The notes beneath the pieces were generated by a model. It made no database searches. It was not told where the DNA came from and saw only the letters and a list, made by a program, of their open reading frames with translations. From Pyrus communis (lineage: Eukaryota > Streptophyta > Magnoliopsida > Rosales > Rosaceae), in NCBI RefSeq assembly GCF_963583255.1, contig NC_084817.1, forward strand, positions 7,198,121 to 7,262,120: a stretch of 64,000 nt of DNA. The letters run 5' to 3'. Both the position numbers and the translations under genes were made by a program. Of the stretch, positions 1-13,010 are shown one piece after another. How positions within the stretch are numbered: the stretch's first letter is position 1; each line of letters begins with the position of its first letter.

Positions 1-1319
1 ACCTTTAGGTGACCACTTGGGTTCAGTGAGAGACTCGATAATTTTGGGGTCACAGCCAGCAACACAGACACGTTTATAGAATTCTCTGCACGAAAAAACC
101 AAGAAGCTTAACCTGACTAACAAAAGGAACATAGCATAAATTAGAAGAGCACTGGCATCCCGAAGAGAGATTAGCTACATACCCTTTCTCAGAAATTTAG
201 CCAACCCAAAGTTGAGCTCTATCCCATGGCATGTTAGGATGAGACCATTCAATCCATGACATTCGTTCGCCTTTGGAGTCCAGACGCGGGAAGGCATAGA
301 AGTCACTTCCACTTATTAGTACTTTTGGTTCTGTATGTCACATAGATGCCCACATTATGATTTCGTTTGTAGTGTTTACACAATGTACTATGCAATTGAA
401 GTGAAGCAAGGACTTGGGTTTAGTTTTTGGCAAACTCTGAATTAATAATTACCCATAATATCCTTGCCGGGAAGCTCTACTGCTACAATCGTTGTGATCG
501 GTTCAGTTGCACTTTGACGAGCATCTACAAAAAAGGAGAGATTGGATTGACACTGCACATTCCTAACACTAACAGAAAAAATAAAACAGAAGATGTTATG
601 TGCCTTGCATTCCTTCCCGTGGAGTGACATAACGGTTGAATCGGGAATCAAAAACCCCGTCGGCATAGCTGACAACTGGTCCACCATAATCTGGAGTGAG
701 TGGTACCGGTGCAGCGGAAGAATCTGTTAGTTAAAGCAAAAACAACAACAATAATACTATTAGATAGCAACCTAGCACCTTAATTTCAATTAAACATTAA
801 TTATACAAGTGATAAATATATATGTGTGTGTGTAAGGAGCTAACCAGTTGTGGACTGTTTGTAGAGGCGCTGGTCGTTGTAATTAGAGAAAACGAGGGTA
901 TCTGTATCCCTTGAAACGCTGAAGGCACTGCCAGTTTCGGAGCCCTGAGCCATCGTCTGCACGGCGTACTCCTTGGGCGTGATGTCAACAGGTTCATCCC
1001 CCGCTCCCTCCGGTTCCCACACAACAACCTTTCGTCTATATATATACACGTAGTATTTGTATACAGTAAACCAGTCCAATGAATTAAGTATTTCTATGTG
1101 CATAGAATGAAAGACAGATTGATGGATGGTTAGATATAGATACCCTGAGTCGTCGGGGCGTGACTCGAGCCATAAGAGGCGGCCGAGGGAATCGACGGCG
1201 GTTCCACCGAGTAGCTTGGAGGCGCCGGAGACAACGGCGGGGGTGATGGGGGATTTCCAAGACCCACAGGGAGCTGTGATTTTCTCGACTTTCATATTTT
1301 CGAAAGGATAAGTGGTCAT
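1..1319 (-). CDS. S9-family serine peptidase (prolyl oligopeptidase-like), 5' part, cut by window edge
   Basis: This is the N-terminal part of a gene that runs off the left edge. Exon 1 is about 1144-1319, with an ATG at 1319 and a GT donor next to 1143. Exon 2 is about 845-1035. Further coding blocks lie near 610-716, 449-526, 182-333 and 1-87. The conceptual protein closely matches the complete paralogue at 2440-7705: both share GSWKSP near the N-terminus, [17 protein letters not shown] and NYNDQRLYKQ ([10 protein letters not shown] in the paralogue). These are the first blades of the beta-propeller of S9C peptidases (acylaminoacyl-peptidase / dipeptidyl-aminopeptidase type). The catalytic hydrolase half lies outside the window. 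Unlike the paralogue it has no long N-terminal leader before the conserved region, so the two products may sit in different compartments (inference). No frame break is visible in the part present. Confidence 0.82.
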
Positions 1320-2439
1320 AGTGTTGAAGTTCTACGTTTTAGATGGGACTGCTGATACGTTGAAGTTGAGAATTCAAGTGAGAAGAAAGTAGAAGAACCG
1401 ACATGCAGAGATGAACGTATGAAGAGGATGAGGACGGCTGAGGAAGAAAACCATTGGACTCGTATAAGGAGGAACCGCCACCTCACCCCCTTTCTGACAC
1501 TCGCCACCTCTCCTCTCCATGCCACGTTGTTCAGTCTTTCGTTGCCTTGCCAATAGGGTTACCACTTACACAGTACGGTTACATCGTCATACTAGAGACG
1601 TGTGAACAAAAGTTCATACATACATTTGTACAGTGGGATCCCGTGTCGTTTAAGTTTTACTTCGAGAAAGAGAATTCAAACTCGCTAAAAAAAAATCGGT
1701 GAACACAAATTTATACATATTTTGCTTTGCCGCAGTAACATCTTATGTCATGTAATTAAGTTTTACTTATGAAGAAGAATTTAAACTCTAATACAAAAAA
1801 CCGGTTACATTGACATAAGTAACTGGTGTAATCAACTGACTTTGCCCCATGACACGTAAAATTTATTGTTATGGTCTTTGAAGATAGCAACTTTAGTCAA
1901 TGGAAAAAAATATCGATGTATAAAATATTACGAAATATACTAGAAAATTCATATATAGCCATATTTGTCCTTTCAAGACACATGCTGAAGCATGGGAACC
2001 TTAACTCCAGTGTCACCATCCTTAAAATATGTGATGCTTACGTTAATGCTCACAATTCTTGCACAGCGTCTTATGATTCTCGAAATATTAATAATTCGAA
2101 AAGGATAGAAATCAGTAAATTAGAGATAGCATCCAATACGAGACAATCTGCCTTGTAACTGGTTGTATATCCCTAGTGTCAATTGAGAGAAAATAAACAC
2201 TTTGATATACAACCGAGGATACACAAGCGCATCAACACAAACTTCACATAGGGTTTAAAATACCACATTATGCATGTAGCCAGTAGCCATCCGATTTGCG
2301 CCAATATTTCAAGCTCCATCTCAAAGTTGTTATTTATCCACAGTTTTCCTTACTAAAACCAGCAAACTGTTTTCTACTCAGATGGAACAAAAGTCTCCTC
2401 GTAGCTTCCAGCTTGAGGCACCTCTTTCGGGTTAAATGT
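1320..2439. other. Spacer between the tandem peptidase genes, with an internal direct repeat
   Basis: This holds the promoter and 5' UTR of the left peptidase gene and the 3' UTR/terminator of the right one. A diverged direct repeat of about 55 bp, spaced about 107 bp apart, occurs near 1650-1704 and 1757-1812; both copies start TAAGTTTTACTT. No coding potential was recognised. Confidence 0.6.
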
Positions 2440-5400
2440 TTAGTCGAAGTTATCAATTTTGATCGGATTAATCTCGTCCGCAACCTTGAAGTGTCCAACT
2501 AAACGTGCAAAGAAAACCATTTGCTGTTCCAGCGTGAACTTAATGTTCTCAGCCTGCACACAAGTAGCACAAGATCAATTTACTCTTTCGGATCATTTGA
2601 ATTTGTTAATGCAGCATATAACAGAAAATAGAATAGAAAATACCTTGCGGAAGCCGTGCTGTTCTCCTTCATACTCCACATGAGCAACAGGCAAACCCTT
2701 TTCCTTCAAAGCGTGGTAAATTTTACGAGCTTGATCTTGGGGTACAACCTACAAAATAAACCGTAGTTTATAAAATCAAACTTAAAGATGATAACTAAAA
2801 CCCAAATGCACCACATTTATCGATAAATTCATCGGTTCCTTTCTCATCAACATATTCTTGCTTTATTGTATGGTGACTGGTAAAGAGAAGGCAACATCTG
2901 CTTACCTTGTCTTCCAACCCTTGGAATAAGATTATCGGGCAAGAAAACTTATCGACAAAGTTGATGGGTGACCTATCATAGAAATCCTTTTCACTGCCTG
3001 CAACCGGTTAAAATTGGTTCAGTTTCAAGACAATATCAACAAAAACAAAAGAGCAACGTAAAGCACCAAACATCATCTTCTGACTTACCAACGAGATTAT
3101 CAAGATAATGAGATTCAAATTTATGAGTTTCTGCCCTCAACATGTTTAAGTCAGCTACCTGTTCGGGGACCAATACAAAGAAGATATTCGGTTTTTAGTT
3201 CTTAGAGAATGTTGTGCAGTATAAAAAGATATTTTGTAGTGACACGAGGAAGAAGAAAGAAAACAAGAAGCCAAATCTGAAATAATCCAAAACGAGAAGT
3301 TTTACATATTGCAATAATATAACCCCTTCCTGTTCTCTAGCTTAAGAGAAAATGAGAAATTAGTTGAGAGGCGAGAAATTAACAATGAGTATGGAGTTAG
3401 GTACTCACACCAGCCAAGGAAGATCCTGCCTTGAAGGTGTCTCTAAAAGCAAGTGCAGCTAAGGTTGTGTAGCCACCTGCAGAGGCCCCAGTAATACAAA
3501 GTCGTTCCCCATCTACCTTACCGGAATCCACCTAAATAACAAAGTTTATATTGCCAGGCTTGACTGTGATCCATCAAAATCAACATCACTATTCAGGAGA
3601 GGGGAGATAAAATGGATACCAGATATCTAGCACAGCTGCAACAATCATTCACATCCACAATTCCCCATTTGTTCAAGAGCCGTTCCCGATATTCTCTGCC
3701 ATATCCTTTAAACCCAATGTGTTAGCTATAGTAGAATATAATTTGAAAGTCAATTCTTTTTACAGCCAAACTAACACCATAGGTAGCCACACATGTGAAA
3801 AATAGAAAGAAAACAAAATAAAGTAATAGAATTTGAAATATTGAGTGTAATCTGAGAGTTATAAACTCAGGAAGAAGTGTGAAAAGATTCCCCTAAAGTG
3901 AAACAAGAAAAATACAAGGTTAAGAACAAACCAGTGCTTCCACCATAGTTAACATCAACATATGCCCAACCACGACTCGTCAAGTACTGAATACTCAGAT
4001 TTAAGATTCCATGTGATTCAGAGGTAGGCCCTCCTGTAGTAAATCAAAGAGAAACAATAATGTAACAAATTTTCCAGTAAAAAAAGATAATGTAACAAAA
4101 TTTATTTACTAGAACAGTTAACCTATACATTCAAGAGAATGAATATATTTGACAACAAAAGGCACCTAACTAAAAGGCATTGCACATGCGTACTTGTAAT
4201 GCTACTAGTGCAGATGATGGTATCCTTTGCAATAAATTACAATATATTCCCTGGTCAAGTTAAACTTTTGATTTACGCCCACAATCATTTAAGAAAGCGC
4301 AGAGCTATTTGCAAAAGAAACACCCAAATAAGGGCCACTTAGGAATTATAATTATGAAAATTTTAAACCACATAGGCACATACCATGGCTGTTCAATAAC
4401 AGTGGAGGCTTTTCACCCTGAGGAGCTTGGTAATTGGGATTTGATGGTGGGTAAAAGTATGCAAAGGCAGTTTGACCTGGAACTTCTGTTGGGAATTCAA
4501 TGAATTCAGGTAGGCTAAAGAAGGACTGGTATTTCAAGCAATCAGGTGAAGAAGACCAAATAATCCTGAAGTCAACTGCTTTCATTTTATGGTCATCTAA
4601 AGTCACCTGTGAGAGAGAATAAAAATGTTTCAAGATATAAAACCCAAGTGGTTCAATTCCTAAAACAATGGCATTTTCCTAGCAAAAGAAAAAAGGTTTT
4701 ATGATGGGACATAAACGATGGCAGACACCTTAGCAACAGCCGACGGATGAACTTCTGATGCTCCTTCCACATACAGGCAATTGATCCCCAAGGTCTGCAC
4801 AGACAAATATGAAAATTTTACAACGAAAAAACTATGATCAGGTCAGGTACTTAACAACTTCAGCACAAAAACTTAGTGAAAACAAGGTTTCTAGACGTAC
4901 AATATTATCAATATCTGTAAAAGGAGTATTAAGCAGAGATAGTGATCCCTGCGCATCATCCAGGATTCCAAGATATGACCTCCCCTTCTGCCTGCATGCA
5001 AACATCCCTTATTAAGCAGGAATAGATAGCAATCATTGCAAATTACAAGTCCAAACAAGAAACTCAAAACAACCAGAAATAATTCTCACCTATAGCTGCA
5101 AGCAATTATGTTTTTACTTTCATGGCTCTGAATAAATTCATAAGAATTCATGCCAAAAACCCATAATGGTTTGGAAAACTCAGCATCCAAGGAATAAACT
5201 GATACGACCTCATTACTAGACTCAACCTGTTGATACAGAAAATGTGAATTACGAAAATATGTATCATATGAAAGCCAATTGATGCCAACTGACAAATAAT
5301 TGTTGTCCGACTAGACAGCAGAATCCAGCAAACATAAAACTGAGCACACTCTTCTTTGACGCCAAAATACTGTTATCCAATTAAGCAGGAAATAAAAATC

Positions 5401-7705
5401 CATCTTCCAACTAGATGTTACTTAACCATATTAGAAGGAGTATACTGTTCTTATCATTTGCAATAAATAAGCTAGACAGAAATGCTAAAGTACGGAACTT
5501 ACCCATTTATAAAGATTCCAGTACCCACTTTTTCTGTCAGTAATAAAAAATAGTTCCCCTGCATTCAAATATACCCAATTAAAGCATGCAAGGGCATGAA
5601 GCAACTGAAAGTTCAACAGTTTTTGGCCTAGGTTAATAGAAATATTTGAACGTGTAATACAAAAATATCACTATGCTGAATAAACTCAAGGAGTGAAAGA
5701 AATTGATAAATTCTAAGAGAGTAGTCATAAAAATCTGATCCCTGTCAAAGCTACTTAAAATTTTTCCTCAACCACGTAAAAAAGGTACCTTTAGAGGACC
5801 ACTTGGGTTCAATTGGGGACTCCTTCATGGAAGGATCAGAGCCAGCAACACAAATTCGTTTGTAGATTTCTCTACGAGAAATAAACATAATTCCATATTG
5901 ATCATATGTAATTATGGTAGCAATCCATAAATATATCTACATTATATGTAAATATAACTGAACTTAATCTGCATGAAGTGTGTGCCGACATATCATACTT
6001 TCCAAAGGTGATTAGTTCCTTCAGCGTGACCTAATTTATCTTGGAAAGATAATTTTTGGGAAGGGGATGATAATGAGCAGCAATGTTATCATGAAAGGAG
6101 ATTCGCTTACCCCTTTTCAGAGATATACCCAACCCAAAGTTGAGACTGATCCCATGGCATGTTAGGATGGCACCATTCAATCCATGCCAGCCGTTCACCT
6201 TTGGGATCCAAACGCGGGAAGGCATAAAAATCCGTTCCACCCACTAGTACTTCTGGTTCTGTATGTCAAATGGAGTCCAAATTAGTTAAACAATGTCAAA
6301 GATACTGCAATATCTTTAACAGTTAACAGATACTATGGCACCATAAACTGAAGCAAGATATGGATTGTTGATAAACCCTTACCCCGAATGTCCTTCCCAT
6401 CAATCCCTACTGAAACAATTGTTGTTATCGAATTAATGCTGCTTTCACGACGATCTACCAAAAAAAAATGAGAAATTAGTTTGACACGTAATCCCTCATA
6501 TCTTATAAACCGAAAAACAAATGAATATACTTATAAGAATGCACTACAACCACATACCTTCCTGTACAGTGACAAAACGGTCAAAACGTGTATCAAACAC
6601 CCCGTCAGCATAACTAATAACCGGTCCGCCATAATCCGGTGTGAGTGGTGTAGGAGTAGAATCTAATCGAGACCCATAAGACCACAACACCAATATTACT
6701 ACAAGTTATCATCTTTTCAAATTAAGCGTTAATTACCAACCTTTTTCCGAGAAATTGAAAGTACCAAGCACATAAAAGCTATGATATTGATTGATGAAAT
6801 TGAGGTTCCACCATAAAACCAATTGGCAATATGGGGAGTAGCCCAAGACCATATAAGCACATAGCAAACCTTGTCCCTCACCGATGTGGGACAACTCTCA
6901 ACACGCCCCCGCACGTGTGGCGGATTTTCAAGCCTACACGTGGACAACAACTGGGTGACGTGGAGCGCGTGTGGCCGTTTGGCTTCACACGAGGACAACC
7001 CGCTCTGATACCATGATGAAATTGAGGTTCCACCATAAAACCAATTGGCAATATGGGGAGTAGCCCAAGACCATATAAGCACATAGCAAACCTTGTCCCT
7101 CACCGATGTGGGACAACTCTCAACAATTGATAACGTCACATACCATTGGAACTTAGAGATTGCTTGTAGAGACGTTGATCCTTATAATTGGAGAAAATGA
7201 TTGTGTCCCCTGAAACGCTGAATGCACCACCTCCGTACTCCTGCGCAACCGTCCGAACCGCATAGTCCTTCGGTGTAATATCAACCGGTTCGTCCTCCGG
7301 CCTCTCTGGTTCTCTCACCAGAACGTCCCGTCTATACATACACCGTATAATTCCTCATCGGCTCATCATATATACACATTCACGAAGAATTGGAAATAAC
7401 AGATAGATAGAGACAGATGGATACCCTGATTCGGAGGGGCGGGACTCGAGCCAGATGAGTCGGCCGAGGGAATCGACTGCGGTGCCGCCGAGTTGCTTGG
7501 AGGCGCCGGAGACGACGTCGGCGGAGATTGGGGATTTCCAGGACCCGTACGGAGCTACGATTTTCTCCGATTGCTTGGCTTGCAAGGAAGAAGAAGTAGT
7601 CATTTGGTGGCGGTGGTGGCTGTTCGTCTGGACTCTGGATCTGAATCGTTGACGGATTCGATTGAAGGAAGACGAAGATAAGCGATTGAGAGTGATGGTA
7701 GCCAT
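2440..7705 (-). CDS. S9-family serine peptidase (acylaminoacyl-peptidase/dipeptidyl-aminopeptidase-like), about 18 exons
   Basis: Complete spliced gene. The ATG is at 7705; an in-frame TTG just upstream is not needed. The stop is TAA at 2440-2442. Clear exons include 7425-7705, 7144-7331, about 5090-5228, 4384-4607, 3931-4033, 3411-3532, 2906-2999, 2645-2748 and 2440-2555; about 18 in all. The N-terminal half reads as propeller-like segments ([37 protein letters not shown]). The C-terminal half is an alpha/beta hydrolase: NSHGGPTSES then VNYGGSTG, the nucleophile elbow GASAGG near 3470 (catalytic Ser), [10 protein letters not shown] (catalytic Asp region) near 2750-2920, and EGEQHGFRK (catalytic His) near 2650. 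All triad elements are present, so an active peptidase acting on peptide N-termini or short peptides is likely. The first 40 or so residues are Ser/Arg-rich and may be a plastid transit peptide (inference). It lies head-to-tail with the paralogue at 1-1319, so the pair is a tandem duplication. Confidence 0.9.
6792..7125 (-). mobile_element. TRIM (terminal-repeat retrotransposon in miniature) in intron 2 of the S9 peptidase gene
   Basis: Two near-identical 112-bp direct repeats (6792-6903 and 7014-7125) flank a 110-bp interior. Read on the minus strand each repeat starts TGTTGAGAG and ends TTTCATCA, that is TG...CA. Directly inside the 5' LTR, at 6999-7013, the minus strand reads TGGTATCAGAGCGGG, the primer-binding site for plant initiator-Met tRNA. 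Next to the 3' LTR (6904-6912) is a G-rich polypurine stretch. The element is flanked by ATTGAT on both sides (6786-6791 and 7126-7131), giving a 5-6 bp target duplication. It encodes no protein and must have used enzymes from another element. Near identity of the LTRs indicates fairly recent insertion. Confidence 0.93.
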
Positions 7706-8904
7706 TTCTGAATCTCCCAATCCGCGTTTTTATAGTTTAAAAATAACACCCTTTTTCAAACATTTACAGAAAAAAAATAATAAAATAATAAAATAAAAAA
7801 CTGTTGGGAGAGTTTTGAAATGGGCGGGAAAACGCGGGCTTTTTGGAGGCCTGGGTCAGGGTGATTCTGAGGCTTTATATGGGCCGTGTGATGGTCCAAG
7901 TTTAATGGCCTCATATATTGTTAGCTTTCTAAGCCCAATCTAGACTTTCCAAGTTTCTATACCTCTTTTTTGTTCTTTCTTTTTTTTTTTTGCATTTTTT
8001 TCATCACTCTCAAGTCGTGGCAATATTCAACACTATATTATTACTATTGAATAATTTTAAATTTTAATATTTATTTATATTCACTACACATATCTCAAAA
8101 TTTAAACTTATATAACGATGATAAATAGGGTGGTGAGCATCACCATTGTGGTAGAGCCAATGTGGAGGCATTGGCTACTGTTGACCCCAATAACATATAA
8201 AATCCCCCTTTTGAAATTTTGTTTGACCCTGTACTAACTAAGACAAATGAAATAAGGAGACCTTTAATCAATATTTTTTAAATTGACACAAACCAAAATT
8301 GCGTCATTTTTGTTCTGTTTCACTTGGAAAAAAAGTTTAGCATGATAATTCTCAAACAAGCTGAAGACTTATCAAGCACGCAAATGCCTTCTCCACCCAG
8401 ACTTCATATCTCCTCATTCAAAGCTTATATGTTGTTCAAGTTTGGTCAGGCACCCTTTATCGCACTTGGTTGTATCACGAAATCTCAATCATGACTGTAT
8501 TTTTCTCATCTTGGGCTTATTGAAATTTTTAGCATTTTTGTATTGATTGATTGATTTTAATGATATTTTTGGAAAAAAGAAAAAAATATTATAAATTGGC
8601 AATTACAAGTAAAAAGTATGATTAAATTTTCGAAGCTTCTATTTTATGACCCCATCGTTGTAAATTTATGACTCCACCTATGCTACTTAAGTGTGGTGAA
8701 CAAACTAAAGCAGTTAAAATCGTGAAAACAGGAACAAAAGCAATAATTAGGATGTGAGCATCTATCTGAAAGCTAATTGGCAAGTGGATAGATCCAGTGT
8801 GTTCTTAAACACTAGCAAGGATCTAATGTGTTTTTAACTAATTCAAGTGAATAACACATACTTGGAGATGCAAAGGGTTTTCGGTCGTTAGGTGCACGTA
8901 GATA
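7706..8904. other. AT-rich intergenic region upstream of the S9 peptidase gene
   Basis: The proximal part holds the peptidase promoter. Beyond about 7980 it is AT-rich with homopolymer T runs. No ORF, RNA gene or complete element was recognised. The rightmost 150 bp probably belong to the internal region of the retrotransposon whose LTR starts at 8921. Confidence 0.4.
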
Positions 8905-8920
8905 ACATGCTCTGATATCA

Positions 8921-11264
8921 TGTTGGTGTAGACATGTAAATTTCGGTAAAAATAAATGTTCACCAACGCATTAAACTTTGACATGCGAGGGCTTACGTGG
9001 CATGTACCATGTGTCTCACAAATCATGAACCAAGACACAAATGAAGTTTTGGTACTTTCGTACGCAAAGCTCTGAGAATCTATAAATACAAGGCTCCAAG
9101 ACAAAGAAAGTGAACCAGAAAATCATTCTCACACCTAGACGCTAAAGCTCTCAAACTCCCAACTTCCCAACCACTCAAACACTCCAAAAGATTAAAAAAA
9201 GTTTCTACGTTCTCACTACAAGAAAAATGGGCTAAGAACACAATTGATTTGTGCCCTTCTCATTTTCATTGATCACAAATACATATTTGTGTGTTTTAAA
9301 TTCCATTGAACACCAAATTTTCTCAAATGTGCCCTCTAACAAAAAAAAACAAATTAGTTTGTGTCTGGTATTTGTGCCTACTAAATTTTGAACACAAAAC
9401 TTTGTGTCCAGCTTCCATGTAAGAGATGAAATTTTTTTTTTTATTAATTTACAAACACACAATAAAGGCTTTTGTGCCCTCTAATTTAATATTTTTAAAT
9501 AAAAAAATATATTTTTTTATGTCCTTTACATTTACTTTTTCCCTATTCACAATTTGTGAAAATATCTAGTTACAATCAAGTTGAATTATTAGGGGGGGAA
9601 TCTAATTGATCTATTATTTTATTAATTTTCTAATGGGTTTTTGTGTCCCGTGAGACCCACCCACATGAGTCTTCACCCTTCCCTGTGCATTCACTCCTTT
9701 CTTCACTCCATCACTCTTTCGTCTCTCTCTTTCACGCAACCCTTTCTCTCACTAACTCTCTCCACTTCATCATTTTTTTTCTTTGTCATCTCCCTCACCA
9801 TCTATGTGCTCACTGCACAGAAAACCGCATAATCCATCTCTACCTCACTCGCCACTCCGGTGAACCTTGCCACCATCCAAACACCACACTGTCATCCTCG
9901 CTCTCTCACAGTCTCTCTCTCTTATTCTCGACTTTTTCCTTGACACAGAGCACATAAGCAATGACGGCGACAAAGCTGCCGATCTCCAGCAAGGTAACCA
10001 CATGCCTCACCTTCCTCTCCTCACTGCGGACTCCCTATTATCTTTTGCTTTCTGGAAACAGAAACTGACGCAACGAATTGACAAGCTCCGTGGCAGCTTG
10101 ACTTCCTAGCGAGATTTTTCGTTGAATCCAATATGAGTGAGTCTCGAAAACACCTTAGTTAGGTTCTTTAAGTTGTTTAGATATGTTTTCGTGCATTGCA
10201 TGCCTGATTTGGTTATGGTTGGATGCAGTTTCAACCTAGGGGACAAATTCCCCAAATTTCCAGCGAGGGCTATGAGTTTCAGGCTGATTTTAAGCTATCA
10301 CCGGCCACCCAATGGCCCTGAGAAGGTATATTTCGAATCCTTACCTTCGTAGCTTTGTGTTCGCTTTTGAATTGTTAAAAATGGTTGTGTTTTGGAGCAA
10401 AACGGACTCTAAAACCCATGGCGTGGTTGTAGGTCATTCTCTCGCTGCGCGTGGTACTACTGTGGATTGCGCATAGAGCACAAGTACCTCCACCAAAAGG
10501 ATAAATGCCTGAAAGGATGAATATACGTTTGAAATCATTGCCTTGTTTTTTTCTTTAAATTATAATGATGATTTCTTAGTTGAATTTCAGCATGTGATTG
10601 ATTTGTCAAGAGGAGAAATTATGAGCAATCTTTTCCTCTTCTGATCTAGTGTTTTCAATTGTTTGATTCAAGTTGTAAGGTATTTCCATTTTGTTTTTTT
10701 TTGTTTTTTTTTTTAAATTAACTAATAGACCACAATTACAAAAATTGTGCTAACATGAATTTGAAATGTCATCTGACACAAGTGTCTGAACAAGGCACAA
10801 AAAAACCCTTATTTGTGCTCAACTCTTTGAGCACTGATGGTTATATGGTGCCCTCTAATCAAAGGGCACGCCTATAGAGGGCACATATATAGTTTAGTTG
10901 TTGTATTGTTAATATTGCTCTATGGGCACATATGTTGGTGCCCTTTGACCTCATAGGGCACAAATAACTTTTTGTGTGCATTGACCATATTTTTTTGTAG
11001 TGTCTTCGTCAAATCCTTGAAGAATCATCAAGCACCACTACATGTGCTAGTTCTTTCATCGCCACAAGCCAAAACCTTGAGGCGTTCGTTCATCCGAGAT
11101 CAAGTTATCACGACTCTTAGATTAATAACACACATTTTTCATCTTCAAAGATCGAATCAGATAATCAAACCTTGTAAAGAGCTTGCAACTCTAATCTCGT
11201 TAATACAAATATTATTTTATACATGTGTTCTTGTTTGATTTGTCACAAAAATTTCGCATTTACA
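8921..11264 (-). mobile_element. Retrotransposon LTR (minus orientation) split by a CACTA insertion
   Basis: On the minus strand the sequence runs from TGTAAATGCG (at 11264) to ACACCAACA (at 8921), followed immediately by TGATATCAGAGCATG (8906-8920). That is one mismatch from the initiator-Met tRNA primer-binding site. This matches a 5' LTR of about 550 bp plus the start of an internal region extending left. The LTR is interrupted by the CACTA element at 9214-11002. No second LTR was found to the left, so the retrotransposon is truncated. A plus-strand TATA-like motif near 9080 makes the orientation less than certain. Confidence 0.5.
9214..11002 (+). mobile_element. Non-autonomous CACTA (En/Spm-type) DNA transposon, 1789 bp
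   Basis: The left end reads CACTACAAGAAAAATGG and the right end is the inverse of CACTACAAAAAAATATGG, the signature ends of CACTA transposons. A 3-bp target duplication TCT flanks it exactly (9211-9213 and 11003-11005). Subterminal regions carry several copies of a TGTGCCCT-type motif in both directions (for example near 9470, 10850 and 10940), as expected for transposase binding. No transposase is encoded. The interior 9640-10350 is more GC-rich, with CT-rich leader-like sequence and several short ORFs, and may be a captured host fragment, but I do not recognise it. Confidence 0.9.
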
Positions 11265-13010
11265 ATTGGAAAGTAAGCATCCAACTCAAAACTAACTAAC
11301 AACAAATGAAAAGGGTTCAGGTCTTTTTACACAAAAATCCAAGCCTTTTTAGTAAACAAGGGCCTAACTTAATAACTTGTAGATCAATGATTGAGTGATG
11401 AGAGAGGTTTTCACTTCCTTGTTTGGGCATGGATTGTCTTCCACATTGTCTAATCTCTAGCTAACATCCACATTAAGCAAAGCTTTTTCTTGACATCATG
11501 TCACTTGAATTACCAAAAGAGCTGACGATCCCATCATTAGCACAATAATAATTCTAACGGATGGTATTGATAGGTGGAGGAGTTTTCAAACAGTGTTCTG
11601 ATTAATCTATTTTAAATTTGCTCTATATGCCAAAAACATCATATTCAAATATCAATCGTCCAAAAGTTCAGTTATCAAATCAAATGTGTTATATATAATT
11701 ATATTTTCATCCAGGCATTTATCTATATGGATTGCATGTGGATGCGTTGTTAGTCTGGTCTCAACCAGCTTGTCATTTTTTACAGTGTAAGTTGTAATTT
11801 GTCTCACACGACGCCAAATTTTATAAAAAATTTCTTCAAACTTTTGACATCATCTTTGACAAAGGCAGATTCTTAAAGATCTTTTTTTTTTTTAAGAAAG
11901 GATAGTGATTTTCATTACTAACTATAACAGTATCAATTACAAGGGTTATGTGGGTACAATCTATAGTGACCAAATATTTGATCTAGAGGTAGTTCACACA
12001 AACAAATAATGATGATAAACCCCTAATTGGCTACCACAAGCATGCACACACTAGTACAAGAATTCTTGTACAAATCTCCCACAAAAATGGTAGGTGCAAA
12101 GACTTATATCGGAGCATATGTATGTCACCACCACATAAGTGAGACCACATCAAACCATCGCTAACAAGCGAGACCACATCAAAAACACTGCTCACACTCG
12201 AAGCCACATCAGTCACTAGGTGAGACATTATCCACTAGATGCAGTGCAAACAAACCTATGTTGACCTACACTAATCTGAGAAACTAAATCTTTCGGTTGG
12301 CTCGTCTCTAACGATTGGCTCATCTCAACTTCCAACTTTACCACTTCTAGTGAGATTCGCCACAAACGTGAGCCAAGCAAGGCAAAGCCTCCATACATCT
12401 TGTCGAGGAAGGCATGCCGCAATGGATCAGTCAAGGAGAGCCACAAAACCCTAAAAAAAAGTCCTAAAATGAGGATCCGACTCATCAACAACCAATACCC
12501 AAACAAACTCGCAAATCTTGCCTAAATCAAGGGGATAGGCCCTGTGAGGCAGTAATTCTCGAATTTTGCGGGGAGAGGGGAGTGCATCAAAGCCGCGAAA
12601 ATTGGTTGCCCACAAAAGGATGGTGAAGAAGAGGTGCTACGCAGCACCAAAAACTAGAGAGAGAGGGGGGAAAAGGGAGGGTTGAGGAGGAATGGTGGGG
12701 GAATTAAGGGGATGAAAGGCAGGGAGTCGAGAGGCTAAGGAGGCAGGGAGTGGAGAGTCTAGGGAGGTGGGGAGGTTAGGAGGAGAAGGGGGCGCTAGGA
12801 AGAGGAGGGAGAGGCTGACGTTGTCCCCAAGTCAAGGCAAGGGACGGGTGGCTAAGATACAGTACTAGGGTTTCTGTTTGGAGAGGGAGAGAAAGGAGGT
12901 TGCGGTAAAGGGATTTTTTTACATTCTCGTTGGTTGTTGATCGATCCTTAAAGATCCTTAATAACCCTACAAGCTTGGATTTCAAATTTTCACTCTCGAG
13001 CTTAGTTAAA
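11265..13010. other. Intergenic region with a purine-rich tract
   Basis: AT-rich sequence without recognisable genes. Near 12120-12210 a GAGACCACATCA-type motif recurs several times. About 12650-12900 is strongly purine-rich (GGGAGG-type repeats) on the plus strand. Short ORFs here show no family resemblance. Confidence 0.4.

Noticed and set aside
6729..7139. 136-codon minus-strand ORF
   Set aside because: It reads through the two LTRs of the TRIM element; the repeated peptide is a product of the repeats, not a gene.
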